Below the pieces are notes generated by a model. It saw only the letters and a program-made list of their open reading frames with translations. It ran no database searches and was not told where the DNA came from. A stretch of DNA of 12,774 nucleotides from Alphaproteobacteria bacterium (GTDB lineage: Bacteria; Pseudomonadota; Alphaproteobacteria; RF32; CAG-239). Position 1 is the stretch's first letter. Every line of letters begins with the position of its first letter. Location: assembly GCA_017650255.1 (NCBI GenBank), contig JAGCFG010000032.1:1-12774 (forward strand), in the 5' to 3' direction. The translations under genes were made by a program, and so were the position numbers. This document shows, piece after piece, positions 1 through 7,709 of the stretch.

Positions 1-750
1 AGAAGAACAACTCCCATTGCTTTGTGGATTAAAAGACGATTGAAAAACAAAGTAAAACTTGTTCAATTGATGTTTTCGGGTAAATATGGCCTTAGCGACA
101 TAGATTTGCTCGTTGTTCCCGAACATGACAAGGGTAAAACTTCGGCTAAGAATGTTTTTTATATTGTCGGCTGTCCTCACAGAGTTAATGATAAAACTTT
201 GCAAGAAGCAAAAGAGAAATGGGAAAATATTTTTGAAAATCTTCCTCGTCCTTTGACTGCTGTTTTGGTGGGAGGCGCAATTAAAAATAAGCCTTTTTCA
301 GAAGAAAATGCAAAACTTTTGGCACAAAACATTTTGAATGTTTATGAAAAAATCGGTGGATCAATATTGATTACAACTTCCCGACGCACAGGAAAAAATG
401 CAGAAGATATAATTATGAGTGCAATTAAGGATATTCCTACATATACTTTTTTGTGGGGAGAAAAGAAAGAAAATCCAATTATGGGTTTCTATGCCTGTGC
501 TGACCGAATTATTGTGACCGGAGATTCTGTTTCTATGACCTGTGAGGCTTGTGGTACGGGAAATGATGTGTTGATTTTTGAAGGCAAAAATTGGCTTACA
601 AAAAAACATTCGGCTTTTATAAAGTCGGTTACAAACAATAATTATGCGACCAGAATAGAAGATACTAATGCTGTAAATTTTAAGCCACGAAAAAAACTTC
701 TAACTTCGAAAGATGTTGCTGCAAAAATTGAAGAATTGGCATCAATATAG
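1..750 (+). CDS. ELM1 family protein (mitochondrial fission ELM1-like / DUF1022), 3' part
   Basis: The frame is open from base 1 with coding-like sequence ahead of the first possible start (TTG at 22), so the gene begins outside the window; about 249 C-terminal residues are visible. The family signatures are a GRRT-like start (RRTTPIALW), the VVPEHD motif, a GCPHRVN segment, the LVGG strand after a PRPL turn, ITTSRRTG, and the late block VTGDSVSMTCEACGTG. These fit the GT-B-like ELM1 family, which is common in alphaproteobacteria and named after a plant mitochondrial fission factor. The biochemical role in bacteria is not established, and a sugar- or nucleotide-binding role is only inferred from the fold. 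The stop at 748-750 overlaps the 3' end of the convergent rquA by 9 bp, with no terminator hairpin between them. Confidence 0.85.
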   Translation, partial: RRTTPIALWIKRRLKNKVKLVQLMFSGKYGLSDIDLLVVPEHDKGKTSAKNVFYIVGCPHRVNDKTLQEAKEKWENIFENLPRPLTAVLVGGAIKNKPFSEENAKLLAQNILNVYEKIGGSILITTSRRTGKNAEDIIMSAIKDIPTYTFLWGEKKENPIMGFYACADRIIVTGDSVSMTCEACGTGNDVLIFEGKNWLTKKHSAFIKSVTNNNYATRIEDTNAVNFKPRKKLLTSKDVAAKIEELASI

Positions 751-1440
751 AGTTTCTTTTCTTTTTACTACCAATTTTTGATACATTTTGCCGAAGTATG
801 TAATTTTTTTCCACTCAAATTGTCCGCCATTGACAACAAAATCTTTGATTTCCGTTTGCCACATGTTTTCAGCAAAAGGCTGATATAGTCGATTGAAAGG
901 CTTAATTATCCATTTTAAAGGATTCCACCATGCGGGTTTGTGGTAGTCAATAAAGACGACTTTGCCTCCGGGGGCCATGCAGGATAGCAATAAATTTATT
1001 AATTTTGCCTTGGTAGGAATTGGCATTTCGTGCAATAACATATAGCAAATGATAATATCGTATTTGCGTGTAGGCTTATCGAGTGCATCTTTTTTTATGC
1101 AATTTATTGAAGGGTATAAAAAGCGATATTTGTTGCGAATACGACGCGTTTGTGTGGGACTTATGTCCACAATATCAAGCTCTCCGTATATTCCCAGCCT
1201 TTCGGCGACAGCAGCTATTTGGCTGCCGAATGTTGCTCCTGTTTGCAGCGCCTTTTGGTGAGGATAAATTTCTTCTACACAAGCATTTATAAGCTTTTTA
1301 TGGTTGCCGAAAGTCATCAGACTTTGCAGACAATCGCTGTCCCATATTTTGCTTAGTATTTTGTTTTCATAAAGCCAGCTGCAATATTCTCTTTGATATG
1401 GAGGAATTCTGCTGGAAGTGTTAATGCCCGTTGTATTCAT
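742..1440 (-). CDS. rquA: RquA, rhodoquinone biosynthesis protein (methyltransferase-fold)
   Basis: This 232-residue class I SAM-binding-fold protein matches the RquA pattern from end to end. It has RIPPYQREY near the N-terminus, WGN-like FGNHKKL (44-50), a degenerate motif I LQTGATFG (65-72) in place of E/DxGxGxG, DIVDISPTQ (89-97), MLLHEMP (134-140), APGGKVVFIDYHKP (156-169) followed by WWNPLKW, QPFAENMWQTEI (187-198) and YFGKMYQK (215-222). RquA converts ubiquinone to rhodoquinone by replacing a ring methoxy group with an amine, with SAM reported as amino donor. Rhodoquinone carries electrons to fumarate reductase during anaerobic respiration. The ATG at 1440 was chosen because an AGGAG lies 5 nt upstream; an in-frame GTG at 1467 would add nine residues but lies upstream of that site and inside rsmE. 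The gene is 13 bp downstream of rsmE and probably cotranscribed. The alternative is an unassigned class I methyltransferase. Confidence 0.8.
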   Translation of the reverse strand: MNTTGINTSSRIPPYQREYCSWLYENKILSKIWDSDCLQSLMTFGNHKKLINACVEEIYPHQKALQTGATFGSQIAAVAERLGIYGELDIVDISPTQTRRIRNKYRFLYPSINCIKKDALDKPTRKYDIIICYMLLHEMPIPTKAKLINLLLSCMAPGGKVVFIDYHKPAWWNPLKWIIKPFNRLYQPFAENMWQTEIKDFVVNGGQFEWKKITYFGKMYQKLVVKRKETLY

Positions 1441-1445
1441 GTTAT

Positions 1446-1450
1446 CTCCT
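1446..1450 (-). promoter_or_regulatory. Ribosome binding site of rquA
   Basis: AGGAG on the minus strand lies 5 nt before the ATG at 1440, in the short gap after the rsmE stop at 1454-1456. It decides in favour of the 1440 start over the upstream GTG at 1467, and its position suggests translational coupling to rsmE. Confidence 0.8.
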
Positions 1451-1453
1451 TTT

Positions 1454-2188
1454 TTATTGCCAATCACCCTTTATTGCCTGCCAACAGGCTAGCGACGCTA
1501 TTGCAGCCGTTTCCGCGCGCAAAATACGCGGTCCCAAACTTATTGCGTGAGCAAAAGGACAAGCACGCAAAGTTTCTAACTCTTGTACGCTAAAACCTCC
1601 CTCGGGACCTATCAAAAAGGCTAGAGGTTCGGTCATTTGGTTTGTTTTTTGAAAAAAGCTTGAACCAGCTCCCGTTTCATCCATAAAAAACAGCTTGCGT
1701 TTTTTATCCCATTTTGACAAGACTTCTTTTAAGGAAAGAGGTTCAAAAATTTCCGGCACATCAAGGCGACGCGATTGTTCTGCGGCTTCTATTGATTGTG
1801 CTTTCCATCTTTGTGTTTTTACTTTGTCAGATATTGTATATTCCGTAATAACCGGAAAAATTGCAGAAACACCTAGTTCTGTTGATTTTTCAACAACAAA
1901 ATCAGTATTGTCTTTTTTTAAGGGAGCAAAAAGCAGCCAAATATCGGGAACAGTCTTAAAATCTTTGGTTTTATCGACAATTTGCAGAGATGCAGTTTTT
2001 TTCCCGTTTATGATAAGGCGGCAATCAAATTCTCCGGAAATTCCATTAAAAACAGAGATTTTTGCGCCATCTTCAAGGCGCATTACAGACAACAGATAGT
2101 GAGCCTGTTCTTTGCCAAGCTCTACGACCTGTCCTGTTTTTAAGTCCTTTATATCAACAAAAATCCTGATGTTAGATGTTTTTGGCAA
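1454..2188 (-). CDS. rsmE: 16S rRNA (uracil(1498)-N(3))-methyltransferase RsmE
   Basis: This 244-residue SPOUT-family enzyme methylates N3 of U1498 in 16S rRNA, near the decoding centre. The N-terminal 70 or so residues are the PUA-like RNA-binding part (EQAHYLLSVMRL, then the VFNG turn). The SPOUT domain follows, with EKSTELGV (99-106), the EAAEQSRRLDVPEI block, and the knotted SAM-binding site LIGPEGGFS plus SLGPRILRAETAA at the C-terminus. Length and motifs are normal. The start is TTG, supported by an AGGAG 6 nt upstream (2195-2199). It is the first gene of a two-gene minus-strand unit with rquA and is divergent from cmk across about 105 bp. Confidence 0.95.
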   Translation of the reverse strand: MPKTSNIRIFVDIKDLKTGQVVELGKEQAHYLLSVMRLEDGAKISVFNGISGEFDCRLIINGKKTASLQIVDKTKDFKTVPDIWLLFAPLKKDNTDFVVEKSTELGVSAIFPVITEYTISDKVKTQRWKAQSIEAAEQSRRLDVPEIFEPLSLKEVLSKWDKKRKLFFMDETGAGSSFFQKTNQMTEPLAFLIGPEGGFSVQELETLRACPFAHAISLGPRILRAETAAIASLACWQAIKGDWQ

Positions 2189-2194
2189 AGGCTT

Positions 2195-2199
2195 CTCCT
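2195..2199 (-). promoter_or_regulatory. Ribosome binding site supporting the TTG start of rsmE
   Basis: AGGAG on the minus strand is spaced 6 nt from the TTG at 2186-2188, which makes the non-ATG start credible. Confidence 0.75.
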
Positions 2200-2293
2200 A
2201 AAATAAACTTTGCATAAATCTGTCAACAATCTTGTGTTATTGCTGAAAATATATTATTCCATGTTTAGTTAAGTTTTCGTTACGAGTTGAAAA
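2200..2293. promoter_or_regulatory. Divergent intergenic region between rsmE and cmk (presumed promoters)
   Basis: This AT-rich spacer must carry the starts of transcription for the rsmE-rquA unit and probably for cmk. On the plus strand a TATTAT (2252-2257) resembles a -10 box but has no convincing -35 partner. On the minus strand a TTGACA (2221-2226) matches the -35 consensus, but a -10 at the right distance would fall on the rsmE ribosome binding site. The region is therefore assigned by position and not by a clear promoter. The cmk ribosome binding site is weak (a lone GAG, 2284-2286). Confidence 0.35.
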
Positions 2294-2959
2294 ATGATTA
2301 TAACTATTGACGGTCCTGCCGCAGCAGGAAAAGGAACCTTGGCAGCCAGTTTGGCAAAAAGATACAGATTGACTTATTTTGATACCGGAATGGTTTATAG
2401 AGCCGTCGGATTGCAAATGTTGCTCGAAAATTGTCCTTTGGAAGATAAGATATCGGCAGAGAATTTTGCCAAACAGTTGACTTTTCAAAGAATGATGGAA
2501 TTATCAAAAAATCCTAATTTTCGTTCGCTTGAGGGAAGCCACGCGGCTTCTGCTGTTGCGGCTATTCCTCCGGTTAGAGCGGCTTTGTTGAAAATGCAAC
2601 AAGATTTTTCTAAAAAACCGGTTTTTGCCGATGGAACTCCAGCAGACGGAGCTATTTATGATGGAAGAGATACCGGAACGGTTATTTGTCCTGATGCGGA
2701 TATAAAGTTTTTTATAACGGCAACGCCTGAAGTTAGGGCTATGCGCCGCTTTAAGGAATATGAACAAAAAGGACAGGCCAGTTCTTTTGAAGAGGTGTTA
2801 GAGCAAACCATTGCCAGAGATAAAAATGATTTTGCCAGAGAAAGCAGTCAACCCGCTAAAGATGCTGTTATTATTGATACTTCTGACTTTTCTATTGAGC
2901 AGGTGTTTGAAAAAGTTTGCGAAATTATAGATCAAAGACAAAAAACTCTTGAAAAATAA
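2294..2959 (+). CDS. cmk: (d)CMP kinase
   Basis: This 221-residue cytidylate kinase phosphorylates CMP and dCMP with ATP in pyrimidine nucleotide salvage and in recycling CMP from RNA turnover and lipid synthesis. Visible motifs are the P-loop GPAAAGKGT (7-15), the substrate-side DTGMVYRAVG (30-39), DGRDTGTVICPDADIKFF (123-140) with the CMP-binding Asp and Arg, and the lid and C-terminal part RDKNDFAR (175-182) with VIIDTS (192-197). Length is normal for the family. It lies upstream of rpsA, the conserved proteobacterial order, but here a hairpin terminator follows 19 bp after the stop, so rpsA is probably driven mainly by its own promoter. Confidence 0.95.
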   Translation: MIITIDGPAAAGKGTLAASLAKRYRLTYFDTGMVYRAVGLQMLLENCPLEDKISAENFAKQLTFQRMMELSKNPNFRSLEGSHAASAVAAIPPVRAALLKMQQDFSKKPVFADGTPADGAIYDGRDTGTVICPDADIKFFITATPEVRAMRRFKEYEQKGQASSFEEVLEQTIARDKNDFARESSQPAKDAVIIDTSDFSIEQVFEKVCEIIDQRQKTLEK

Positions 2960-2978
2960 ATAAATGTATGTATAAATG

Positions 2979-3012
2979 CACTCGTCGCAAGAAACGCGGC
3001 GCGGTGTTTTTT
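2979..3012 (+). terminator. Rho-independent terminator after cmk
   Basis: The left arm (2979-2988) pairs with the right arm (2996-3006) over ten base pairs, including two G-T wobbles and one bulged C at 3002. The loop is seven bases, and TTTTTT follows at 3007-3012. It lies 19 bp after the cmk stop. The GC-rich stem stands out in AT-rich surroundings. It may only partly terminate, since cmk and rpsA are often cotranscribed in related bacteria. Confidence 0.7.
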
Positions 3013-3022
3013 GTGATGTTTG

Positions 3023-3051
3023 TTAACTTCGCGCAAGTCCGCCCCTTTTAT
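3023..3051 (+). promoter_or_regulatory. Candidate sigma70-type promoter for rpsA
   Basis: TTAACT (3023-3028, four of six matches to TTGACA) and TTTTAT (3046-3051, four of six matches to TATAAT) are separated by exactly 17 bp, directly downstream of the cmk terminator. A start near 3058 would leave a leader of about 25 nt before rpsA. The match is modest and the call rests partly on position. Confidence 0.4.
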
Positions 3052-3083
3052 TTTTTGGGTTGGCATTTTGAATTGTTTTTTAT

Positions 3084-4760
3084 ATGAATACAGAATTTCA
3101 AATTCCTGAAACCAACGAAGTTTTTGCCGATTTGCTCAACGAGCAGATGGGTGACAACAGTTTTATCGGCAAGGTTGTTAAAGGAACTATTGTTAAAGTT
3201 ACACCGGATTTTGTTACAGTTGATGTCGGATTGAAGTCCGAAGGCAGAATTCCTTTGAGAGAATTCGGTCAAAATCCTGAACTTAATGTCGGTGATGTTG
3301 TAGAAGTTTATATCGATCGCTATGAAGATCGTGACGGCAATATTGTTTTGTCTCGCGAAAAAGCAAGACGCGAAGAAGCTTGGCAAGATCTGGAAAAAGC
3401 CATGAATGCAGGCGAACGCATTAATGGTATTATTTTCGGTCGCGTTAAAGGTGGATTTACCGTTGATTTGAATGGTGCAATCGCTTTCTTGCCTGGCTCA
3501 CAAATCGATATCAGACCTATCAGAGATATCACACCTTTGATGGGAATTTCTCAACCATTCCAAATTTTGAAAATGGATAAAGTCAGAGGTAATATTGTTG
3601 TTTCTCGCCGCGTTGTTTTGGAAGAAACCAGAGCAGAATCGAGAGCCGAACTTATTGATGCAATCAAAGAAGGATCTGTTCTTGACGGTGTTGTTAAAAA
3701 CATTACCGATTATGGTGCATTCATTGATTTGGGCGGTGTTGACGGTTTGTTACACGTTACAGATATTTCTTGGAAACGTATTAATCATCCTGCAGAATTG
3801 CTATCTATCGGACAAACTGTTAAGGTTCAGGTTATCAAATTTAATGAAGACAACCAACGTATCAGCCTGGGTATGAAACAGCTTGAAAACGATCCATGGC
3901 AAAATGTTGAAGACAGATTCCATGTTGGCGACATTTGCAAAGGTAAAGTTACAAATATTACCGATTATGGCGCATTTGTAGAGCTTGAAGACGGAATCGA
4001 GGGATTGGTTCACGTTTCAGAAATGAGCTGGACGCGCAAAAATGTTCATCCGGGCAAAATTGTTTCTACTTCTCAAGAAGTTGAAGTTAAAATTTTGGAA
4101 GTTGATCCGGAAAAGAGAAGAATCAGCCTCGGTATCAAACAATGCACCCCGAATCCTTGGGCTGCTTATGTTGAAGAACATGAGGTCGGTTCTATCATTG
4201 AAGGTAAAATTAAAAACATTACCGAATTTGGTTTGTTCATCGGTCTTAATGATGAAATTGACGGTATGATCCACTTGTCTGATATCTCTTGGGATAAGCC
4301 AGGTGAAGAGGCTGTTAAGGACTATACAAAGGGCCAAGAAATTCAAGCTAAAATTATTGATGTTGATGTTGAAAAAGAACGTATCAGCCTCGGTATTAAG
4401 CAAATGACAGAAAATACCAATGCAACAGCTTTGGATAACTTTAAGAAAGGTGACAATGTAAAAGCCACCGTTGTCGAAGTTGTTGAAGACGGTATCAATG
4501 TCGAAGTTGACGGTGTTGCCGCTCATATTAAAAAGACTGATTTGGCAAGAGAAAAAGCCGGTCAGGATTTGAGCAAATTTGCAGCAGGTGATGTCGTTGA
4601 GGCCAAAGTTACCAGCGTTGACAAGAAAAAAGGCAAATTAGGTTTGTCTATCAAGGCTTTTGAAATCGAAGAAGAAAAGAAGGCTTTAGAGGCATATTCT
4701 AATACTTCTTCTGGTTCTACATTGGGAGATGCTCTCGGTGAGGCCTTGAAGAAAAAATAA
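3084..4760 (+). CDS. rpsA: 30S ribosomal protein S1
   Basis: This 558-residue S1 protein binds U-rich mRNA leaders and helps load mRNA onto the 30S subunit. Six S1-type OB-fold repeats are visible, at roughly residues 30-97, 113-180, 198-268, 284-355, 370-442 and 458-526. The last four of these contain repeats such as ITDYGAF, LHVTDISW or LVHVSEMSW, and RISLGMKQ or RISLGIKQ. The first two are more divergent, as is normal for the ribosome-binding end of S1, and the sixth is also divergent. Length matches the usual six-domain form. The ATG at 3084 has no Shine-Dalgarno sequence, and the bases before it are T-rich, which fits the known autogenous control of rpsA in other proteobacteria. A strong terminator follows. 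The gene usually found next in proteobacteria, ihfB, is absent. Confidence 0.97.
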   Translation: MNTEFQIPETNEVFADLLNEQMGDNSFIGKVVKGTIVKVTPDFVTVDVGLKSEGRIPLREFGQNPELNVGDVVEVYIDRYEDRDGNIVLSREKARREEAWQDLEKAMNAGERINGIIFGRVKGGFTVDLNGAIAFLPGSQIDIRPIRDITPLMGISQPFQILKMDKVRGNIVVSRRVVLEETRAESRAELIDAIKEGSVLDGVVKNITDYGAFIDLGGVDGLLHVTDISWKRINHPAELLSIGQTVKVQVIKFNEDNQRISLGMKQLENDPWQNVEDRFHVGDICKGKVTNITDYGAFVELEDGIEGLVHVSEMSWTRKNVHPGKIVSTSQEVEVKILEVDPEKRRISLGIKQCTPNPWAAYVEEHEVGSIIEGKIKNITEFGLFIGLNDEIDGMIHLSDISWDKPGEEAVKDYTKGQEIQAKIIDVDVEKERISLGIKQMTENTNATALDNFKKGDNVKATVVEVVEDGINVEVDGVAAHIKKTDLAREKAGQDLSKFAAGDVVEAKVTSVDKKKGKLGLSIKAFEIEEEKKALEAYSNTSSGSTLGDALGEALKKK

Positions 4761-4782
4761 TCTTTTTTTAGATTGTGACCAG

Positions 4783-4811
4783 AAAACCGCTCCTTTCGGG
4801 GCGGTTTTTTT
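4783..4811 (+). terminator. Rho-independent terminator after rpsA, possibly bidirectional
   Basis: An 11-bp stem (4783-4793 with 4798-4808, one G-T pair) closes a TTTC loop and runs into seven Ts (4805-4811). It starts 22 bp after the rpsA stop. On the minus strand the same stem is followed by TTTTCT, so it may also end the long minus-strand run that finishes with cvpA at 4843. Confidence 0.93.
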
Positions 4812-4842
4812 ATTCGTCATCTTTCAGCCTCAGCAAAGGTTT

Positions 4843-5541
4843 TTATTCTTCTATAGTAATTTCTATCAATCTATCAAGATTTTGCTGTTCGTTGCTGTTA
4901 TAACCGCCCTGCTCGGGTTGTTTTTTCGGCTCGGAAGAAGATGTCGGTTTTGCCGCAGGATTTTCTACTTTGGGCTGAACAAGTTTGTCAAAGAGTTGTC
5001 CCATATCTTCGGACATCACACTTTCTTTTTTCTCATCATTTTGTTCTTCGGTCTTTTCGGTTTTTTCAGCTTTTTTAGGCAAGAGTTTTTCTATCGGCTC
5101 GGCAAAATCTCCGGCAAGTTGAAAATATTTTGATTTCTTAAATACTTCCGGCTGTTCTTCGGGGGTAATTATCCAGCCGACAAAAATATTGAATAGGATT
5201 AATAAAAGTGCGGCTCGAACAATGCCGAAAAAAAGGCCTAAAATTCGGTCCAGAGAGCTAAGTTTGCTGGAACGAATCTTTCCCACTATCCGAGATGTTA
5301 TAATGAACCAGAAGATAAAAAACACGATTAAAATGCCAATTGAAGATATGATTGATGACATTGTTTCGTTTTGAACCGATTCATTGACGAGCGGTTTTAC
5401 AATCGGCAACAAAAATACTATGGTTATGATGGAGAAAATCCAGCCCATAATCGACAGAACTTCTTTGATAAGACCTCGGTTTAGGGATATGAGCCCCGAG
5501 AGCAAAAAGACCACAACAATAAATATATCTAAATTATTCAT
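4843..5541 (-). CDS. cvpA: CvpA family inner-membrane protein
   Basis: This 232-residue CvpA-family protein was first linked to colicin V production; its molecular role is still unsettled, although homologues affect envelope stress and bile-salt tolerance. Four transmembrane segments are visible, at about 5-21, 30-50, 63-83 and 104-126. The family signature is SSLDRILGLFFGIVRA (95-110), with a conserved early glycine/arginine stretch NRGLIKE (21-27). The tail from about 130 is a charged, low-complexity segment rich in Lys, Glu and Pro, ending in GYNSNEQQNLDRLIE (213-227), a short conserved-looking C-terminal motif. The ATG has an AGGA about 9 nt upstream. The start is 10 bp after the radA stop, a common alphaproteobacterial pairing, but purF, often next to cvpA, is not present here. 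It is the last gene of the long minus-strand run. Confidence 0.88.
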   Translation of the reverse strand: MNNLDIFIVVVFLLSGLISLNRGLIKEVLSIMGWIFSIITIVFLLPIVKPLVNESVQNETMSSIISSIGILIVFFIFWFIITSRIVGKIRSSKLSSLDRILGLFFGIVRAALLLILFNIFVGWIITPEEQPEVFKKSKYFQLAGDFAEPIEKLLPKKAEKTEKTEEQNDEKKESVMSEDMGQLFDKLVQPKVENPAAKPTSSSEPKKQPEQGGYNSNEQQNLDRLIEITIEE

Positions 5542-5551
5542 ATCTTTTTTC

Positions 5552-6925
5552 CTAATTAAACCAGTTGATTAATTTTTGGACATTGCCGATTTCGTGCAAA
5601 GCTATTTCTGACGAACTTAATTTGCTGTCCTTTTTGTATTGCGACGGCATTATTGCGCTTCTAAACCCGAGCTTTTGTGCCTCTTTTAGGCGTAAATTGG
5701 GCTGACTAACAGCTCTGATTTCACCCGACAAGCCTATTTCTCCGAAAATTACCATATCTGCAGGAAGAGGACGGTTTGTTAGAGAAGAAATTATCGCCAT
5801 AGCAACTGCCAAATCTGCGGCCGGTTCGGATATTTTTAGGCCGCCGGCAATATTTAAGTATACATCTTGACTGCTAAGGTTTAGCCCTCCCCTTGCCTCT
5901 AAAACTGCCAAGACCATGGACAGTCTTCCGGCATCCCATCCAACTACGGCTCTTTTCGGACTTGTATAGCCGGTTTGGCTGACTAAGGCCTGTATCTCTA
6001 CCAAAACCGGACGAGAACCTTCTATGCCCGCAAAAACGCAAGAGCCGGATATATTTCCTTGTCTTTCGGCCAAAAACAATGCCGACGGATTTTCTACTTC
6101 GACAAGTCCTTTATCCTGCATTTCGAATACACCAATCTCATCTGTTGCACCATAGCGGTTTTTTACGGCGCGTAAAATTCTGAACTGGTGTCCGCGTTCG
6201 CCTTCAAAGTATAAAACTGTATCAACCATGTGTTCCAAAACTCTGGGACCGGCGATTGAGCCTTGTTTGGTGACATGTCCGACCAAAAATAGGACAAATC
6301 CTTTGTTTTTTGCTAGTTTTATAAGTTCATAAGCGCAGGCTCTTACTTGGGAAACACTTCCGGGGGTTGATTCTGCCTCTTCTAAGTACATTGTCTGTAT
6401 GGAATCGATAACCACAATTTTTGCAGAAGTTTTTTCAAGAGTTGTTATAATGTCTCTGACATCCGTTGCCGAAGCCAATTTTACCGGAGATTTTTCTAAA
6501 CCGAGGCGCTTTGCTCTTATGCGAACTTGGTCAAGTGCTTCTTCTCCTGATATATAATAACATTCTGGTGAGTTTTTTTGATTTGCAATACTGGCACTGG
6601 CTTGAAGTAATAATGTAGATTTGCCAATTCCGGGATCTCCGCCAACCAAAATAACCGAGCCGGCAACAAGCCCTCCCCCACTGACACGGTCAAGCTCTTT
6701 TATTCCTGTCGGGATGCGCTCAAGTGTTTGCGAACTGCCGCTCAAATCAACAAAATCTATCTCATGTCCTTTGTTTTTGCTTTTTATGTTGGAAAAACCT
6801 TCTGTTGTGCTTTTTTCTTCGATAATTGTATTCCATTCTCCGCAAAAATCGCATTTTCCCTGCCATTTAGGATAGGCAGATCCGCAATTTTGGCATACAT
6901 ATCTAACAGAAGTTTTTTTACTCAT
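5552..6925 (-). CDS. radA: DNA repair protein RadA
   Basis: This 457-residue RadA (Sms) is a RecA-like helicase that promotes branch migration during recombination and repair. The N-terminal zinc finger has cysteines 11, 14, 25 and 28. The ATPase core follows, with Walker A GDPGIGKS (96-103), Walker B VVIDS (171-175) and the family-specific KNRYG motif (255-259). The C-terminal Lon-protease-like domain runs from about 285, including LNIAGGLKISEPAADLA (357-373) and FGEIGLSGEIRAV (394-406). Length and all key motifs are normal. The start is 1 nt after the mlaF stop, and its GGAG ribosome binding site lies inside the last codons of mlaF, so translation is probably coupled to mlaF. Confidence 0.97.
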   Translation of the reverse strand: MSKKTSVRYVCQNCGSAYPKWQGKCDFCGEWNTIIEEKSTTEGFSNIKSKNKGHEIDFVDLSGSSQTLERIPTGIKELDRVSGGGLVAGSVILVGGDPGIGKSTLLLQASASIANQKNSPECYYISGEEALDQVRIRAKRLGLEKSPVKLASATDVRDIITTLEKTSAKIVVIDSIQTMYLEEAESTPGSVSQVRACAYELIKLAKNKGFVLFLVGHVTKQGSIAGPRVLEHMVDTVLYFEGERGHQFRILRAVKNRYGATDEIGVFEMQDKGLVEVENPSALFLAERQGNISGSCVFAGIEGSRPVLVEIQALVSQTGYTSPKRAVVGWDAGRLSMVLAVLEARGGLNLSSQDVYLNIAGGLKISEPAADLAVAMAIISSLTNRPLPADMVIFGEIGLSGEIRAVSQPNLRLKEAQKLGFRSAIMPSQYKKDSKLSSSEIALHEIGNVQKLINWFN

Positions 6926-6926
6926 T

Positions 6927-7697
6927 TTATATCTCCACTTTTATCGGTCCCTGTGAACTGCCGTTTACAAATTGGAGGACATACGGATTGTCTGTTTTAT
7001 CCAACTCTTCCACCGTGCCTTGCCATATTATTTTGCCTTTGTATAACATTGCTATTCTGTCAGCAATTTTGCGAGCAGATGCCATGTCGTGTGTAATGGT
7101 CAAGGCGCTGGCACCGATGTTTTTGACTGAAGAAATTATTAAATCATTAATAACATCGGCCATAATAGGGTCAAGTCCTGTGGTTGGTTCGTCAAAGAAA
7201 ATTATTTCCGGTTGAGTGGCTATGGCTCTGGCCAATCCTACGCGTTTTTGCATGCCGCCCGAGAGTTCAGAGGGTGATAAATCTGCCACATCTGCACTTA
7301 AACCAACTTGTTTTAAGTATTTTATTGCTTGCTTTTTGGCTTGTTTGCGTGGCATTTTTTGGTTTTCGATAAGGCCAAAGGAAACATTTTCCCAAACACT
7401 TAAGCTATCAAACAATGCTCCGCCTTGGAAAAGCATACCCATTTTTGAATATAAAACCTCTGCTTCTTTTTTATCTATGCCAACACTTTCTTTTCCATTT
7501 ATTTTTATAGAGCCATCATCGGGAGTTATTAGGCCTTGAATACATTTTATGAGAACAGACTTTCCTGTTCCAGAACCACCTATAACAACCAGAGATTCTC
7601 CTTGTGCAACCTCTAAATCTACCCCGTCTAAAACAATTTTTGAGCCAAATGCTTTATGTAAATTTTTGATAACTATTCTCGGTGTTTTTTTATCCAT
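6927..7697 (-). CDS. mlaF: ABC transporter ATP-binding protein, MlaF type
   Basis: This 256-residue ATPase belongs to the Mla phospholipid transporter, which moves phospholipids between the membranes to keep the outer membrane asymmetric. Motifs are Walker A GGSGTGKS (40-47), the Q-loop FQGGALFDSLSVWENV (90-105) typical of the MlaF/Ttg2A group, signature LSGGMQ (145-150), Walker B IIFFDE (165-170), the D-loop after PTTGLDP, and the H-loop His203. The C-terminal NPYVLQFVNG (237-246) also fits MlaF. A strong GGAGG-like site precedes the ATG. The gene is 12 bp downstream of mlaE, its permease partner. No MlaD, MlaC or MlaB gene follows; radA comes next. Confidence 0.93.
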   Translation of the reverse strand: MDKKTPRIVIKNLHKAFGSKIVLDGVDLEVAQGESLVVIGGSGTGKSVLIKCIQGLITPDDGSIKINGKESVGIDKKEAEVLYSKMGMLFQGGALFDSLSVWENVSFGLIENQKMPRKQAKKQAIKYLKQVGLSADVADLSPSELSGGMQKRVGLARAIATQPEIIFFDEPTTGLDPIMADVINDLIISSVKNIGASALTITHDMASARKIADRIAMLYKGKIIWQGTVEELDKTDNPYVLQFVNGSSQGPIKVEI

Positions 7698-7709
7698 GCT
7701 ATCCCTCCC

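Noticed and set aside
1441..1467. Upstream GTG start for rquA at 1467
   Set aside because: The ATG at 1440 has an AGGAG 5 nt upstream, while the GTG lies upstream of that site inside rsmE and the added nine residues are not family-like.
2221..2226. TTGACA on the minus strand as the -35 box of rsmE
   Set aside because: A properly spaced -10 would fall on the rsmE ribosome binding site, with no clear TATAAT-like match.
4017..4526. Long minus-strand ORF inside rpsA
   Set aside because: It is the shadow of the repeated S1 domains; its composition mirrors rpsA codons and it has no family signature or start signal.
6728..7096. Plus-strand ORF across the radA/mlaF junction
   Set aside because: It is antisense to the radA zinc finger and the mlaF C-terminus, both clearly coding, and has no recognisable motif.
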